From positions 124,001 through 188,000 of the forward strand of contig NZ_BMSF01000011.1 of assembly GCF_014649015.1 (NCBI RefSeq): DNA of 64,000 nucleotides, in the 5' to 3' direction. This document shows, piece after piece, positions 24,661-32,828 of this stretch; within the stretch, counting starts at the first letter, position 1; every line of letters starts with the position of its first letter. Below the pieces are notes generated by a model. It was not told where the DNA came from, did no database searches, and saw only the letters and a program-made list of their open reading frames with translations. Origin of the DNA: Streptomyces narbonensis. GTDB lineage: Bacteria; Actinomycetota; Actinomycetes; Streptomycetales; Streptomycetaceae. Both the position numbers and the translations under genes were made by a program.

Positions 24661-25160
24661 GCCCGCAGCCGCTCGTACGCGGCCAGGCCGTCGGGCACCC
24701 ACTCCCAGTCACCGAGCCGCGCGGTCAGCTCCTCGTCCGTCAGGAAGGCGTGCCAGGCGACCTCCTCCACCTGCGGGTCCACGGGGAGCTCGCACCGGAC
24801 CTCGTACACCGCCGACCACCACTTGCCGGCCACGCCCCCGGAGTCGTACAGGAACTTCAGCACCGGCTCGGGCCGGGGCAGTCCGGTGACCCCCAGCTCC
24901 TCCTCGGCCTCGCGGAGGGCGGCCTCGTCGTAGGACTCGCCCGCTCCGACGACCCCGCCGACGAACATGTCGTACAGGGAGGGGAAGAGCAGCTTGTCCG
25001 GCGTCCTGCGGTGGACGAAGGTCCGGCCCTCGGCGTCCCGGACGCGGACGAAGACACAGCGATGGATCAGGCCCCGCGCGTACACCTCACCGCGCGGAGC
25101 ACGGCCGATCACCCGGTCGTGCTCGTCGACGACGTCGTGGATCTCTTCAGCGGCGCTCAT
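24645..25160 (-). CDS. Nudix hydrolase
   Basis: 171 residues with a perfect Nudix box (GX5EX7REUXEEXGU) read as GVVGAGESYDEAALREAEEE plus LGV. Flanking features GRAPRGEVYARGLIHRCVFV and WHAFLTDEEL match the YfcD/IPP-isomerase-like branch. It cleaves a nucleoside diphosphate linked to another moiety; substrate unknown. ATG 25160 (MSAAEEIHD) is preferred, an ATG at 25169 is also possible. It lies 30 bp from the hydroxysteroid dehydrogenase stop on the same strand. Confidence 0.9.
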   Translation of the reverse strand: MSAAEEIHDVVDEHDRVIGRAPRGEVYARGLIHRCVFVRVRDAEGRTFVHRRTPDKLLFPSLYDMFVGGVVGAGESYDEAALREAEEELGVTGLPRPEPVLKFLYDSGGVAGKWWSAVYEVRCELPVDPQVEEVAWHAFLTDEELTARLGDWEWVPDGLAAYERLRADGDR

Positions 25161-25190
25161 GACCGCCATCCAAGCAGCACGGACCGGCCG

Positions 25191-25955
25191 TCACTGCCCC
25201 ATGACGTACTTGACCGTCGGACCGGTGGTCCAGCCGCCGTCCACCGCGAGCTCCGCGCCCGTCACGTACGAGGCGGCGTCCGAGAGCAGGAAGACGACCG
25301 CGCCCGCGATCTCGTCGGCCTCGCCGACCCGGCCCATCGGGGTGTTCGGGTACTTTCCCTCGCCGCGCTCGATGCCGACCGAGGCCGTCATGGGGGTGTA
25401 CGTCATGCCCGGGTGGACGGAGTTGACGCGGATACCCGCCGTGCCGAGCTCCACCGCGCCGATCTTCGTCAGCCCGCGCACGCCCCACTTGGAGGCGCCG
25501 TAGCCCGCGGTGAGGGCCAGGCCCATCAGGCCCGCGGCCGAGGAGATGTTGACGATCGAGCCGCCGCCCGCCTCCTTCATCGCCGGTATCGCGGCCTTCA
25601 TGCCGATGAAGACACCGGTCAGATTGATGTCGAGGACCTTGCGGAAGTGCTCGACGGACTCCGTCTCCAGGAAGGCGCCGGTGGAGATGCCCGCGTTGTT
25701 CACCAGGCCGTGCAGCCCGCCGAACTCCGCCACCGCGTAGGCGACGGCCGCCGCCCAGCCCTCCTCGGAGGTCACGTCGTGGTGGAGGAAGCGCGCCCGC
25801 TCGCCGAGCGCTTCGGCGGTCGCCTTGCCGTCCTCGTCCAGGACGTCGGTGACGACGACGTTGGCGCCGGCGGCCACGGACTGCCGGGCGGCCTCGGCGC
25901 CCAGGCCGCGGGCGCCGCCGGTGATGAGCACGGTCTTGCCGGTGAGGTCGTTCAT
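25191..25955 (-). CDS. 3-alpha-(20-beta)-hydroxysteroid dehydrogenase
   Basis: 254 residues, SDR fold. TGGARGLGAE is the NAD site, VNNAGIST the stabilising loop, and YGASK the catalytic Tyr-Lys with Ser in NISSAAG. The C-terminus ELAVDGGWTTGPTVKYVMGQ appears to match the S. exfoliatus 3-alpha,20-beta-hydroxysteroid dehydrogenase, from memory; the N-terminus MNDLTGKTVLITGGARGLGA also fits. It therefore reduces steroid 20-keto or 3-keto groups with NADH in vitro; the in vivo substrate may differ. It is followed by its likely TetR regulator upstream and sits beside a KstD-like flavoprotein, suggesting a steroid or related ring substrate for the region. Confidence 0.92.
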   Translation of the reverse strand: MNDLTGKTVLITGGARGLGAEAARQSVAAGANVVVTDVLDEDGKATAEALGERARFLHHDVTSEEGWAAAVAYAVAEFGGLHGLVNNAGISTGAFLETESVEHFRKVLDINLTGVFIGMKAAIPAMKEAGGGSIVNISSAAGLMGLALTAGYGASKWGVRGLTKIGAVELGTAGIRVNSVHPGMTYTPMTASVGIERGEGKYPNTPMGRVGEADEIAGAVVFLLSDAASYVTGAELAVDGGWTTGPTVKYVMGQ

Positions 25956-25976
25956 GAAGGGTCCCTTCGCGGTGAT

Positions 25977-26606
25977 TCAGACGCTCCGGGGCTGTGCGGC
26001 CCGGAGAAGCGCGGTGGTCGTCTCGACCAGGTCGGCGAGGAAGAGGGCCTCGCCGGTGAGGGGCTCACTGCCGTCGAGGTACTGCCGGGCCCGGTCGGCC
26101 AGTGCCGCGCCCACCACGGTCAGCGCCAGGTCGAGGCGCTCCAGGAGCAGGGGCTCGGGCAGCCCGGAGGCGGCCAGCCGGTCGGCCATCCGCTCGATGA
26201 GGTGCCAGTAGACGGTGCCGTCGAGCGTGGGGTGCGGGGTGCGGGTGCGGATCCCGCTCTCGTGGCTGAGCTGGGCGGAGATCCGCAGACAGCGGCGACC
26301 CCGGTCGGTGCGCAGCTCGCTCGCCTCGGCCGTGACGAGGGCGGCGACGAGCTCCCTCAGGTCCTCGCCGGCCGAATCGAGCAGCGGCGCGAGCACCTGG
26401 CGCGTACGGGCCTGGCGCCCGGCCATGACCGCGTCGAGGAGCCCGGCGCGCGAGCCGAAGTGGTACTGCACCGCGGAGGGGTTCGCCTGTCCGGCCAGGG
26501 CCACGACGTCCCGCAGCTGCGCTCCGTCGACGCCCTGGGCGGCGAAGAGCTCCTCCGCCGCGCGGATCAGTTTCTCTCGGGTCTCAGGCCCCGACGTTCT
26601 CGCCAT
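25977..26606 (-). CDS. TetR-family regulator
   Basis: 209 residues. The helix-turn-helix region (LRDVVALAGQANPSAVQYHF) lies at residues 32-52 and the C-terminal domain is a TetR_C-like domain of unknown ligand. It is divergent from the KstD-like gene across 116 bp that hold two palindromes (26617-26631 and 26694-26709). It lies 21 bp upstream of the hydroxysteroid dehydrogenase gene on the same strand, so it probably controls both that gene and the flavoprotein gene. Confidence 0.88.
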   Translation of the reverse strand: MARTSGPETREKLIRAAEELFAAQGVDGAQLRDVVALAGQANPSAVQYHFGSRAGLLDAVMAGRQARTRQVLAPLLDSAGEDLRELVAALVTAEASELRTDRGRRCLRISAQLSHESGIRTRTPHPTLDGTVYWHLIERMADRLAASGLPEPLLLERLDLALTVVGAALADRARQYLDGSEPLTGEALFLADLVETTTALLRAAQPRSV

Positions 26607-26616
26607 ACGAACATAT

Positions 26617-26631
26617 TAATGCTCGACATTA
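26617..26631. promoter_or_regulatory. TAATG-N5-CATTA palindrome
   Basis: Perfect 5-bp arms 11 bp before the TetR start, so binding here would block the TetR gene's own promoter. Confidence 0.5.
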
Positions 26632-26693
26632 GAAAACGGGAAGGGTCCTGGGAGGAGAGAAGCGGCAGCGGAGACAGCCGAAACAGTTGACTC

Positions 26694-26709
26694 GATACAT
26701 TCGTGTATC
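26694..26709. promoter_or_regulatory. GATACA-TTCG-TGTATC palindrome
   Basis: Perfect 6-bp arms around TTCG, ending 13 bp before the ATG of the KstD-like gene. It could be a TetR operator or a small hairpin in the leader. Confidence 0.55.
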
Positions 26710-26722
26710 CAAGATGCGACCC

Positions 26723-28378
26723 ATGTCCTACGACGCTGATGTGATCGTGATCGGAGCCGGCCTCGCCGGGCTCGTCGCCACCGCCGAGCTGGTCGAAGCC
26801 GGCCGCACCGTGATCCTCCTCGACCAGGAACCCGAGCAGTCCCTCGGCGGCCAGGCCCATTGGTCCTTCGGTGGACTCTTCCTCGTCGACTCGCCCGAGC
26901 AGCGCCGGATGCGCGTCAAGGACAGCCACGCCCTCGCCCTCCAGGACTGGTACGGCACGGCCGGCTTCGACCGGACCGAGGACCGCTGGCCGAGGAAGTG
27001 GGCCGAGGCGTACGTCGACTTCGCCGCCGGCGAGAAGCGCTCCTGGCTCCACGCGCGCGGGGTGCGGTTCTTCCCGGTCGTCGGCTGGGCCGAGCGCGGC
27101 GGCTACGACGCCAACGGCCACGGCAACTCGGTCCCCCGCTTCCACATCACCTGGGGCACGGGCCCCGGCCTCGTCGCCCCCTTCGAGCGCAAGGTCCGCG
27201 AGGGCGCCGCCCGTGGCCTCGTCGACCTCCGCTTCCGCCACCGCGTCACCGGCCTCGGCCGCACGGCCGGGAGCGTCGACACCGTCACCGGCGAGATCCT
27301 CGAACCGTCCTCCGTCGCCCGTGGCGAGGCCAGCACCCGCACGCCCACCGGCGCTTTCGAGCTCCGCGCCCAGGCCGTGATCGTCACCTCCGGCGGCATC
27401 GGCGGCAACCACGACCTCGTCCGTGAGCAGTGGCCCGCCCGGCTCGGCACCCCGCCGGCGAAGCTGCTCTCCGGAGTCCCCGCCCACGTCGACGGCCTCA
27501 TGCTGGGCATCGCCGAGAAGGCCGGCGCCCACCACATCAACCGCGACCGGATGTGGCACTACACCGAGGGCATCGAGAACTGGAACCCCATCTGGGCCAA
27601 GCACGGCATCCGTATCCTCCCCGGCCCCTCCAGCCTCTGGCTCGACGCGACTGGCAAGCGGCTGCCCGTCCCGCTCTTCCCCGGCTTCGACACCCTCGGC
27701 ACCCTCGAACACATCATGCGGACCGGCCACGACCACACCTGGTTCGTCCTCGACAAGAAGATCATCGGCAAGGAGTTCGCGCTCTCCGGCTCCGAGCAGA
27801 ACCCCGACCTGACCGGCAAGTCGATCCGCGACGTGATCGGCAGGGCCCGCGCCGACGTCCCCGGCCCGGTCCAGGCGTTCATGGACAAGGGCGCGGACTT
27901 CGTCGTCGAGAACGACCTCGCCGCCCTCGTCCGCGGCATGAACCGGATCACCGGCGAGGACCTGATCGACGAGGCGGCCCTCCGCCGCGAGATCACCGCC
28001 CGCGACCGCGAGATCGCCAACCCCTTCACCAAGGACCTCCAGGTCACGGCGATCCGCGGCGCCCGCAAGTACCTCGGCGACAAGCTCATCCGCACCGCCA
28101 CCCCGCACCGCATCCTCGACCCGAAGGCGGGCCCGCTGATCGCCGTACGCCTCAACATCCTCACCCGCAAGTCCCTCGGCGGCCTGGAGACGGACCTCTC
28201 CTCCCGCGTCCTGACGGAGACCGGCGAGCCCTTGCCGGGCGTGTACGCGGCGGGCGAGGCCGCCGGCTTCGGCGGCGGCGGAGTCCACGGCTACCGCTCC
28301 CTCGAAGGCACGTTCCTCGGCGGCTGCATCTTCTCGGGCAGGGCGGCGGGCAGGGCGGCGGCCCAGGCGGTGGGCTGA
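26723..28378 (+). CDS. KstD-like FAD-binding dehydrogenase
   Basis: 551 residues. The N-terminal FAD motif is VIVIGAGLAGLVATAELVEAG, with SLGGQAHWSFGGLFLVDS next to it, and the C-terminal FAD contact is YAAGEAAGFGGGG. This is the fumarate reductase/3-ketosteroid delta-1-dehydrogenase fold, specifically the COG3573-type predicted oxidoreductase group, which is close to but not identical with true KstD. It probably desaturates or reduces a ring compound. ATG 26723 (MSYDADVIV) is the likely start; a shorter leader starts at 26687. Regulated with the divergent TetR. Confidence 0.88.
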   Translation: MSYDADVIVIGAGLAGLVATAELVEAGRTVILLDQEPEQSLGGQAHWSFGGLFLVDSPEQRRMRVKDSHALALQDWYGTAGFDRTEDRWPRKWAEAYVDFAAGEKRSWLHARGVRFFPVVGWAERGGYDANGHGNSVPRFHITWGTGPGLVAPFERKVREGAARGLVDLRFRHRVTGLGRTAGSVDTVTGEILEPSSVARGEASTRTPTGAFELRAQAVIVTSGGIGGNHDLVREQWPARLGTPPAKLLSGVPAHVDGLMLGIAEKAGAHHINRDRMWHYTEGIENWNPIWAKHGIRILPGPSSLWLDATGKRLPVPLFPGFDTLGTLEHIMRTGHDHTWFVLDKKIIGKEFALSGSEQNPDLTGKSIRDVIGRARADVPGPVQAFMDKGADFVVENDLAALVRGMNRITGEDLIDEAALRREITARDREIANPFTKDLQVTAIRGARKYLGDKLIRTATPHRILDPKAGPLIAVRLNILTRKSLGGLETDLSSRVLTETGEPLPGVYAAGEAAGFGGGGVHGYRSLEGTFLGGCIFSGRAAGRAAAQAVG

Positions 28379-28389
28379 CGGCGGTGGGC

Positions 28390-28459
28390 TGACGCGGGTC
28401 GGGTGACGCGGGTCGGGTGACGCGGGTCGGGTGGCGCGGGTCGGGTGGCGCGGGTCGGC
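28390..28459 (+). repeat. Five 14-bp tandem repeats
   Basis: Units 28390-28403, 28404-28417, 28418-28431 (TGACGCGGGTCGGG, identical), then two units TGGCGCGGGTCGGG/C, ending 28459. The period is not a multiple of three, so this is non-coding sequence between the KstD-like gene and the NACHT operon. Confidence 0.9.
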
Positions 28460-28536
28460 TGACGGCGGTGGCCCGACGGGGGTCGGCTGACGGCGCCCGG
28501 CTGACGACGGAGGCGCCGCCGGGGCAGGATGGCGGG

Positions 28537-28959
28537 GTGACAAAACGCTTACTGCTCACCGTCGTTGGCGGGTTCCTCGCCCTGGCAGGCCTGGCGGCCT
28601 TCCTCGTCCTCCAGGGTCTGGACGAGGCCGACAAGTGGAGCAGCGTCCTCAGCCTGTTCTTCACGGTCGCGGGCTTCGCCCTGGCTCTCGCGGGCTTCGT
28701 CACCCGGGGCCCCGCCCAGTCGGCGGACCACGCGGTCACCGGCGGCTCCCTGCACCAGGTCCGGAACGTCGCGGGCGACGTCGTCATCACGGCCGGAAGC
28801 GGTTGTACGGGCACCCCGCCCACGGCCGCTCCCGCCGAAGGGCAGGGTGGTGGAACGCAGTCGGCGCACGGCACCCGCACGGCGGGCGACCTGCACCAGA
28901 TCGACGGGGTGGGCGGCGCGGTCCGTATCGAGCCCCCGACGCCCGACTCCGCCTCATGA
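28537..28959 (+). CDS. Small membrane protein with two GxLxQ-type motifs, TTA-containing
   Basis: 140 residues from GTG 28537 with a GGAT ribosome site. Two membrane helices (about 4-26 and 37-55) are followed by a soluble part with two copies of one motif: GGSLHQVRNVAGDVVI (69-84) and AGDLHQIDGVGGAVRI (117-131). The same motif opens the next protein (GPLAQINGVGGDVHV). Codon 5 is TTA (28549-28551), a rare leucine codon read by the bldA tRNA in Streptomyces, so expression should depend on development. It overlaps the NACHT gene by ATGA. I do not recognise a named family; a membrane partner of the NACHT protein is likely. Confidence 0.8.
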   Translation: MTKRLLLTVVGGFLALAGLAAFLVLQGLDEADKWSSVLSLFFTVAGFALALAGFVTRGPAQSADHAVTGGSLHQVRNVAGDVVITAGSGCTGTPPTAAPAEGQGGGTQSAHGTRTAGDLHQIDGVGGAVRIEPPTPDSAS

Positions 28960-30698
28960 GGGGCTTCTTCGCGCGCCGGAAGGCGCGCCAGACAGCGGAG
29001 GGAGCCACCGTCCACGGCCCCCTCGCCCAGATCAACGGGGTCGGCGGGGACGTCCACGTCACCCTGGGAGCCGTTCCGCCCCCGCCCGAGGCACCGGAGA
29101 TCGAGTCGGCCCGCGAGGCCTACGCCACCCGCGTCCGCCAGCGCTACGGCGGCCTCGACCTGGAGGTCCTCACCCCCCTCCAGGAACAGGGCGACCGGCC
29201 CCTGGTCCTCCGGCTGCGCGACGTCTTCGTGCCCCAGTCCGTACGGGCCGACCCGCCGCCCGTCGAACTGCCCCAGGAGCTTCTGCGCCGCCTGATGGAC
29301 CCGGCCGAGGCCGAACTGCACGACCTGCCGCCCGGCATCGACCGGGAGACGGTCGACCGCGTCCGGCGTGCCTACCAGGAGCGGCCGCCGCTCCCCGTGC
29401 TCGACGTCCTGACCGCGCCCGAGCACGACCGCGTCGTCCTCCTCGGCCACCCGGGCTCCGGCAAGTCCACCCTGGCCCGCTACCTGGCGCTCGCCCTCAC
29501 CTCTCCCGAACGCCCTCCGGGCCTGGCCGCCCTGCACGGCAGCCTCCCTTTGATCGTCGAACTCCGGGAGTACGCGCAACCCGCCTGGCGCGAGCGGACC
29601 TTCGAGGACTTCCTCGCCCATCAGTACGCCACGGAGGGCCTGGGGCTTCCGCCCGGGACGCTGGACGCGCTCCTCACGGGCGAGGGCACGTACACCGCCC
29701 TCGTGATCTTCGACGGCCTGGACGAGCTCTTCGAGAAGGACGTCCGGGACGCGGTCACCCGCCGCATCGCGGGCTTCGCCGCCCGCCACCGCCGGGCCCG
29801 GCTCCTCGTCACCTCGCGCGGCTACGGCTACCGGCGGGCTGTCCTCGACGGCGCCGGCTTCACCAACTTCATGCTCCAGGACCTCGACCGGGACCAGATC
29901 GGCGTGTTTGCCGAGCAGTGGTTCTCGCTCGCGTACCCGGGGGAGCCCGAGCAGGCCCGGAAGCTGATCGAACGCGTCACGACGGCCGTGGACGGCTCCG
30001 CCTCCGTACGGGAACTCGCGGGTAACCCCCTGATCCTCACGATCCTCGCCATCATCGGCCGCCGTCGCGAACTCCCGCGCGACCGGCGCACGGTGTACGA
30101 GCACGCGGTCGACGTCCTGGTCGAGCACTGGGACCCGAGCAAGTTCCTCAAGGACGGTCAGGTCGAGGAACACCTCCCGTACCTCGGACGCGAGGAGAAG
30201 CGCGAACTCCTGCGCCTGGTCGCCCGTCGGATGCAGGAAGGCCACGGCGGCGTCTCCGGCAACCACATCGCGGGCCCAGACCTCCTCAAGAGCTTCGAGG
30301 AGTACCTGAAGGACCGCTACGCCCTGCCGCCGGACCGCGCGGCGACGGCGGCCCGGCTGATGCTGGACCAGTTCCGCCACCGCAACTTCATCCTCAGCCG
30401 CTTCGGCGGCGAGATCTACGGCTTCGTCCACCGCACCTTCCTGGAGTACCTGGCGGCGACGGACCTGGACCACCGCTTCCACCGCGAACGGAGCCTGTCC
30501 GAGGAGGACCTCCAGGACCTCTTCGCGAGCAAGGTCCGACGTGGCACGAGATCCTGCTGTTGCTGGTGGGGTTGCTGGACGAACGGTTCGTGGCGGGGAT
30601 CATCGACCGGTTGCTGGCGCCGAAAGCCCTCGGCGTACCGCTCGGAGACCATTCGGACGAGGCCTTCGCGGAGGTGGCCTTCGTCGCACGCTGCTTGA
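28956..30698 (+). CDS. NACHT NTPase, N-terminal part, frameshifted at about 30,537
   Basis: The ATG overlaps the upstream stop by four bases. After the GPLAQINGVGGDVHV motif (residues 21-38) comes a NACHT NTPase: Walker A GHPGSGKST (164-172), Walker B LVIFDGLDEL (249-258), sensor LLVTSRGY (283-290), then the winged-helix/superhelical part ending FVHRTFLEYLAA. This is a STAND-type ATPase; bacterial members (bNACHT) can trigger anti-phage defence (established for the class, not this gene). After Val527 the frame turns into nonsense (RRGTRSCCCWW) and stops at 30698, while the true continuation (WHEILLLLVGLLDERF) is in another frame. See the C-terminal entry at 30560. Confidence 0.82.
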   Translation: MRGFFARRKARQTAEGATVHGPLAQINGVGGDVHVTLGAVPPPPEAPEIESAREAYATRVRQRYGGLDLEVLTPLQEQGDRPLVLRLRDVFVPQSVRADPPPVELPQELLRRLMDPAEAELHDLPPGIDRETVDRVRRAYQERPPLPVLDVLTAPEHDRVVLLGHPGSGKSTLARYLALALTSPERPPGLAALHGSLPLIVELREYAQPAWRERTFEDFLAHQYATEGLGLPPGTLDALLTGEGTYTALVIFDGLDELFEKDVRDAVTRRIAGFAARHRRARLLVTSRGYGYRRAVLDGAGFTNFMLQDLDRDQIGVFAEQWFSLAYPGEPEQARKLIERVTTAVDGSASVRELAGNPLILTILAIIGRRRELPRDRRTVYEHAVDVLVEHWDPSKFLKDGQVEEHLPYLGREEKRELLRLVARRMQEGHGGVSGNHIAGPDLLKSFEEYLKDRYALPPDRAATAARLMLDQFRHRNFILSRFGGEIYGFVHRTFLEYLAATDLDHRFHRERSLSEEDLQDLFASKVRRGTRSCCCWWGCWTNGSWRGSSTGCWRRKPSAYRSETIRTRPSRRWPSSHAA

Positions 30699-32359
30699 CG
30701 GAGGTCCGCCGCGTCGGGGCACTGGCCCCGCAGAGCAGGGCCATGGTGGCCCGGACGATCCGGCTGTTCGAGCTCGCCAGGACACTGGGCGTCACCACGT
30801 TCCACCCCTCCGAGCACGTGAAGGCCCTGGGCCGGACGCTGATGGCGATCGGCGCCGACTGGGCGGGCCGGGACGACTATCTGCAGTGGTGTGAGCGGTG
30901 GCCCCGCGAGGAGCCGGACATCTGGTGGACGCTGGACAGCTCCCCGAGTCAACTGGCCATGAGGATCGGCCTGTTCCTGCGCGGCGGAGGGGAGTCGCCC
31001 AGCACCGGGCTTCTCGCCGAGACGGCCCTGAACGGGGCCGACCGGGTGGAGCGGATCACCGCCGCGGGTCTGCTCGTCGACAGGGCGGGCCGTGACACGT
31101 CGTCCTGGGAGCCGGTGGCACAGTGCCTGCGGCACGAACAGGAGGAGGAGGTCAGGACGGCCCTCATGGCGCGCCTGAGGTACGACGAGGACGTCGACCA
31201 CGGTTGGGTGGCCCGCCTCGCCGTCGAGCTGCTGGGTGACGCGGACACGGAGGTGCGACAGGCGGCGCTCGGCTGTCTGCAGCTGCACCGGATCGCCACG
31301 CCGGAGGCCCGGGCCGCGCTCGACAGGCTGTTCGGCGATCCCGATCCCCGGGTGCGTGAGTCGGTCCTGCGCCCGCTCGCCCTGCACGCCGAGGACGGAG
31401 CACGCGCGATGGAGCTCCTGAGGCCCGCGCTGGAGGACGCCGATCCCGAGGTCCGCGCGGCGGCACTGTCCGCCGTGGTGAAGAGGACCGGCGACGAGAG
31501 GGTGGTGCGTGACCTCGTCCAGGAGCTGCTGAGGAACGACGGCAGCCCCGAGGTGACGGTCGCCGCGATCAACGCCGTACGGGAGATCGGGTCGGACGAC
31601 CCGGGCATGCACGCGCACCTCTGTGAGCTGGCCGGTCGCGAGGACATCGCCGTGCGGTGGGCCGCCCTCCGCTGTCTGGCCGAGGGAGGCATCCCGGCCG
31701 GCCCGCTCGCGGATCTCTTCACCCGTCGCCTGAAGCACGACGACTTCGGCTGGATCCGCCAGTACGGCCTGGACCTCTTCGTCGTGAACGGCGAGGACGA
31801 GACGCTGGTCCGGGACTTCCTCCTGGACCGATGCCGGAACGACCCGAGTCCGGAGGTCCAGAGCCACGCCCTGATGTGGCTCGGGATGGGGGATCCCGAG
31901 GCGGCGCGTGTCCTGGCCTTCGACCTGGCGCGGAACCACCCCGACAACCATGCGCGGGCTTCCGTGGTCGGCTACTTGCTGACCGAGTGCGGCGACGTGG
32001 ACGAGGCGGTGCGCCTCGTCCACGACCTTGCCGTGAACGACGAGGACGGCGCGGTACGGGCTGCTGCCCTGCACGAGCTCCGCACCCGTCGCAGCGGCCC
32101 CGAGCTGGCGGCCCTGGCCGGGGACCGGTTCGATCACGACCCCGATCCCACCGTCCGCCATGCCGCCCTCGGCATCCTTGCCGACCTCCGCCGCGACGAC
32201 CCCGACCTGATCCCGCTTCTCCGCCGTGCGGCCGAGACCGACGGCGAAGAGCAGCCCCGCGACCTGGCGAACCGCCTCCTGGCCGTCCTGGCCCCTCAGC
32301 CGACTCGGCCGACCCGGCCGCCTCAGTCCCCGAGGCAGTCCCCTCAACCCCCCGCCTGA
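30560..32359 (+). CDS. NACHT protein, C-terminal HEAT-repeat part (other frame)
   Basis: The continuation of the NACHT protein. The first ATG is at 30560, but the coding-like sequence extends back to about 30538 (PTWHEILLLL), so it is very probably not a separate gene. The 599 residues form a right-handed solenoid of HEAT repeats (DADTEVRQAALGCLQ, DPDPRVRESVLRPLA, DADPEVRAAALSAV, DIAVRWAALRCLAEGG) up to the Pro-rich tail. Inserting one C in the CC at 30536-30537 (reading ...KVPTWHEI...) restores one frame. In a full protein the NACHT domain would oligomerise and the repeats sense a trigger. The stop overlaps the end of the convergent ASCH gene by 16 bp. Confidence 0.78.
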   Translation: MLVGLLDERFVAGIIDRLLAPKALGVPLGDHSDEAFAEVAFVARCLTEVRRVGALAPQSRAMVARTIRLFELARTLGVTTFHPSEHVKALGRTLMAIGADWAGRDDYLQWCERWPREEPDIWWTLDSSPSQLAMRIGLFLRGGGESPSTGLLAETALNGADRVERITAAGLLVDRAGRDTSSWEPVAQCLRHEQEEEVRTALMARLRYDEDVDHGWVARLAVELLGDADTEVRQAALGCLQLHRIATPEARAALDRLFGDPDPRVRESVLRPLALHAEDGARAMELLRPALEDADPEVRAAALSAVVKRTGDERVVRDLVQELLRNDGSPEVTVAAINAVREIGSDDPGMHAHLCELAGREDIAVRWAALRCLAEGGIPAGPLADLFTRRLKHDDFGWIRQYGLDLFVVNGEDETLVRDFLLDRCRNDPSPEVQSHALMWLGMGDPEAARVLAFDLARNHPDNHARASVVGYLLTECGDVDEAVRLVHDLAVNDEDGAVRAAALHELRTRRSGPELAALAGDRFDHDPDPTVRHAALGILADLRRDDPDLIPLLRRAAETDGEEQPRDLANRLLAVLAPQPTRPTRPPQSPRQSPQPPA

Positions 32360-32778
32360 ACCACCTCGACCACCTTGAACCACTCCACGACCAGCATCGT
32401 CCCGTCGTCCACCACGAACTCCGGGTCCCCCAGCGCCTCCCGCATCTCCGCGCTGTGCCAGAAGCTCTCGTGACCCTCGCGCCACTCCGCCACCGACCGG
32501 TAGCCCTCGCCCTCGCCGAGCGCGAGGCGGAGGTCGGCGTCGCGCAGGGGCAGGACGTGGACCTCCGTGATCTCCACGACCGCCACCTCGCGGCCGTCCG
32601 AGTCGATGAGCGCCGAGCGCTCGCCCGGCTCGGGCAGGTCCTCGTTCTCGATCTCGTACTCCGCGAGGAGTCCCGTCGTAGCGGTCTTCTCGCCCGCGAG
32701 CACCGCCGCGACGAGCTGGTCCCGCAGGGGGCCGGGGAAGGCGAGCAGGAAGGGCTTGAGTGCGTGAGGGCCGGTCAT
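32344..32778 (-). CDS. ASCH-domain protein
   Basis: 144 residues. It contains the ASCH core (FPGPLRDQLVAAVLAGEKTAT, GERSALIDSDGREVAVVEIT) and the C-terminal WREGHESFW block. ASCH proteins bind RNA-like ligands or nucleosides; related YqfB has amidohydrolase activity on modified cytosine. Function here unknown. ATG 32778. It converges on the NACHT gene with a 16-bp overlap of stops. Confidence 0.88.
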   Translation of the reverse strand: MTGPHALKPFLLAFPGPLRDQLVAAVLAGEKTATTGLLAEYEIENEDLPEPGERSALIDSDGREVAVVEITEVHVLPLRDADLRLALGEGEGYRSVAEWREGHESFWHSAEMREALGDPEFVVDDGTMLVVEWFKVVEVVQAGG

Positions 32779-32828
32779 GGCCGACAGTCTGTCAGCCAGG
32801 ACCGGCCCGGGCGCCGATTTTCGAGCGG

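Noticed and set aside
30536..30542. Programmed ribosomal frameshift in the NACHT gene
   Set aside because: No slippery heptamer such as XXXYYYZ and no pseudoknot is seen, so a simple one-base loss is preferred.
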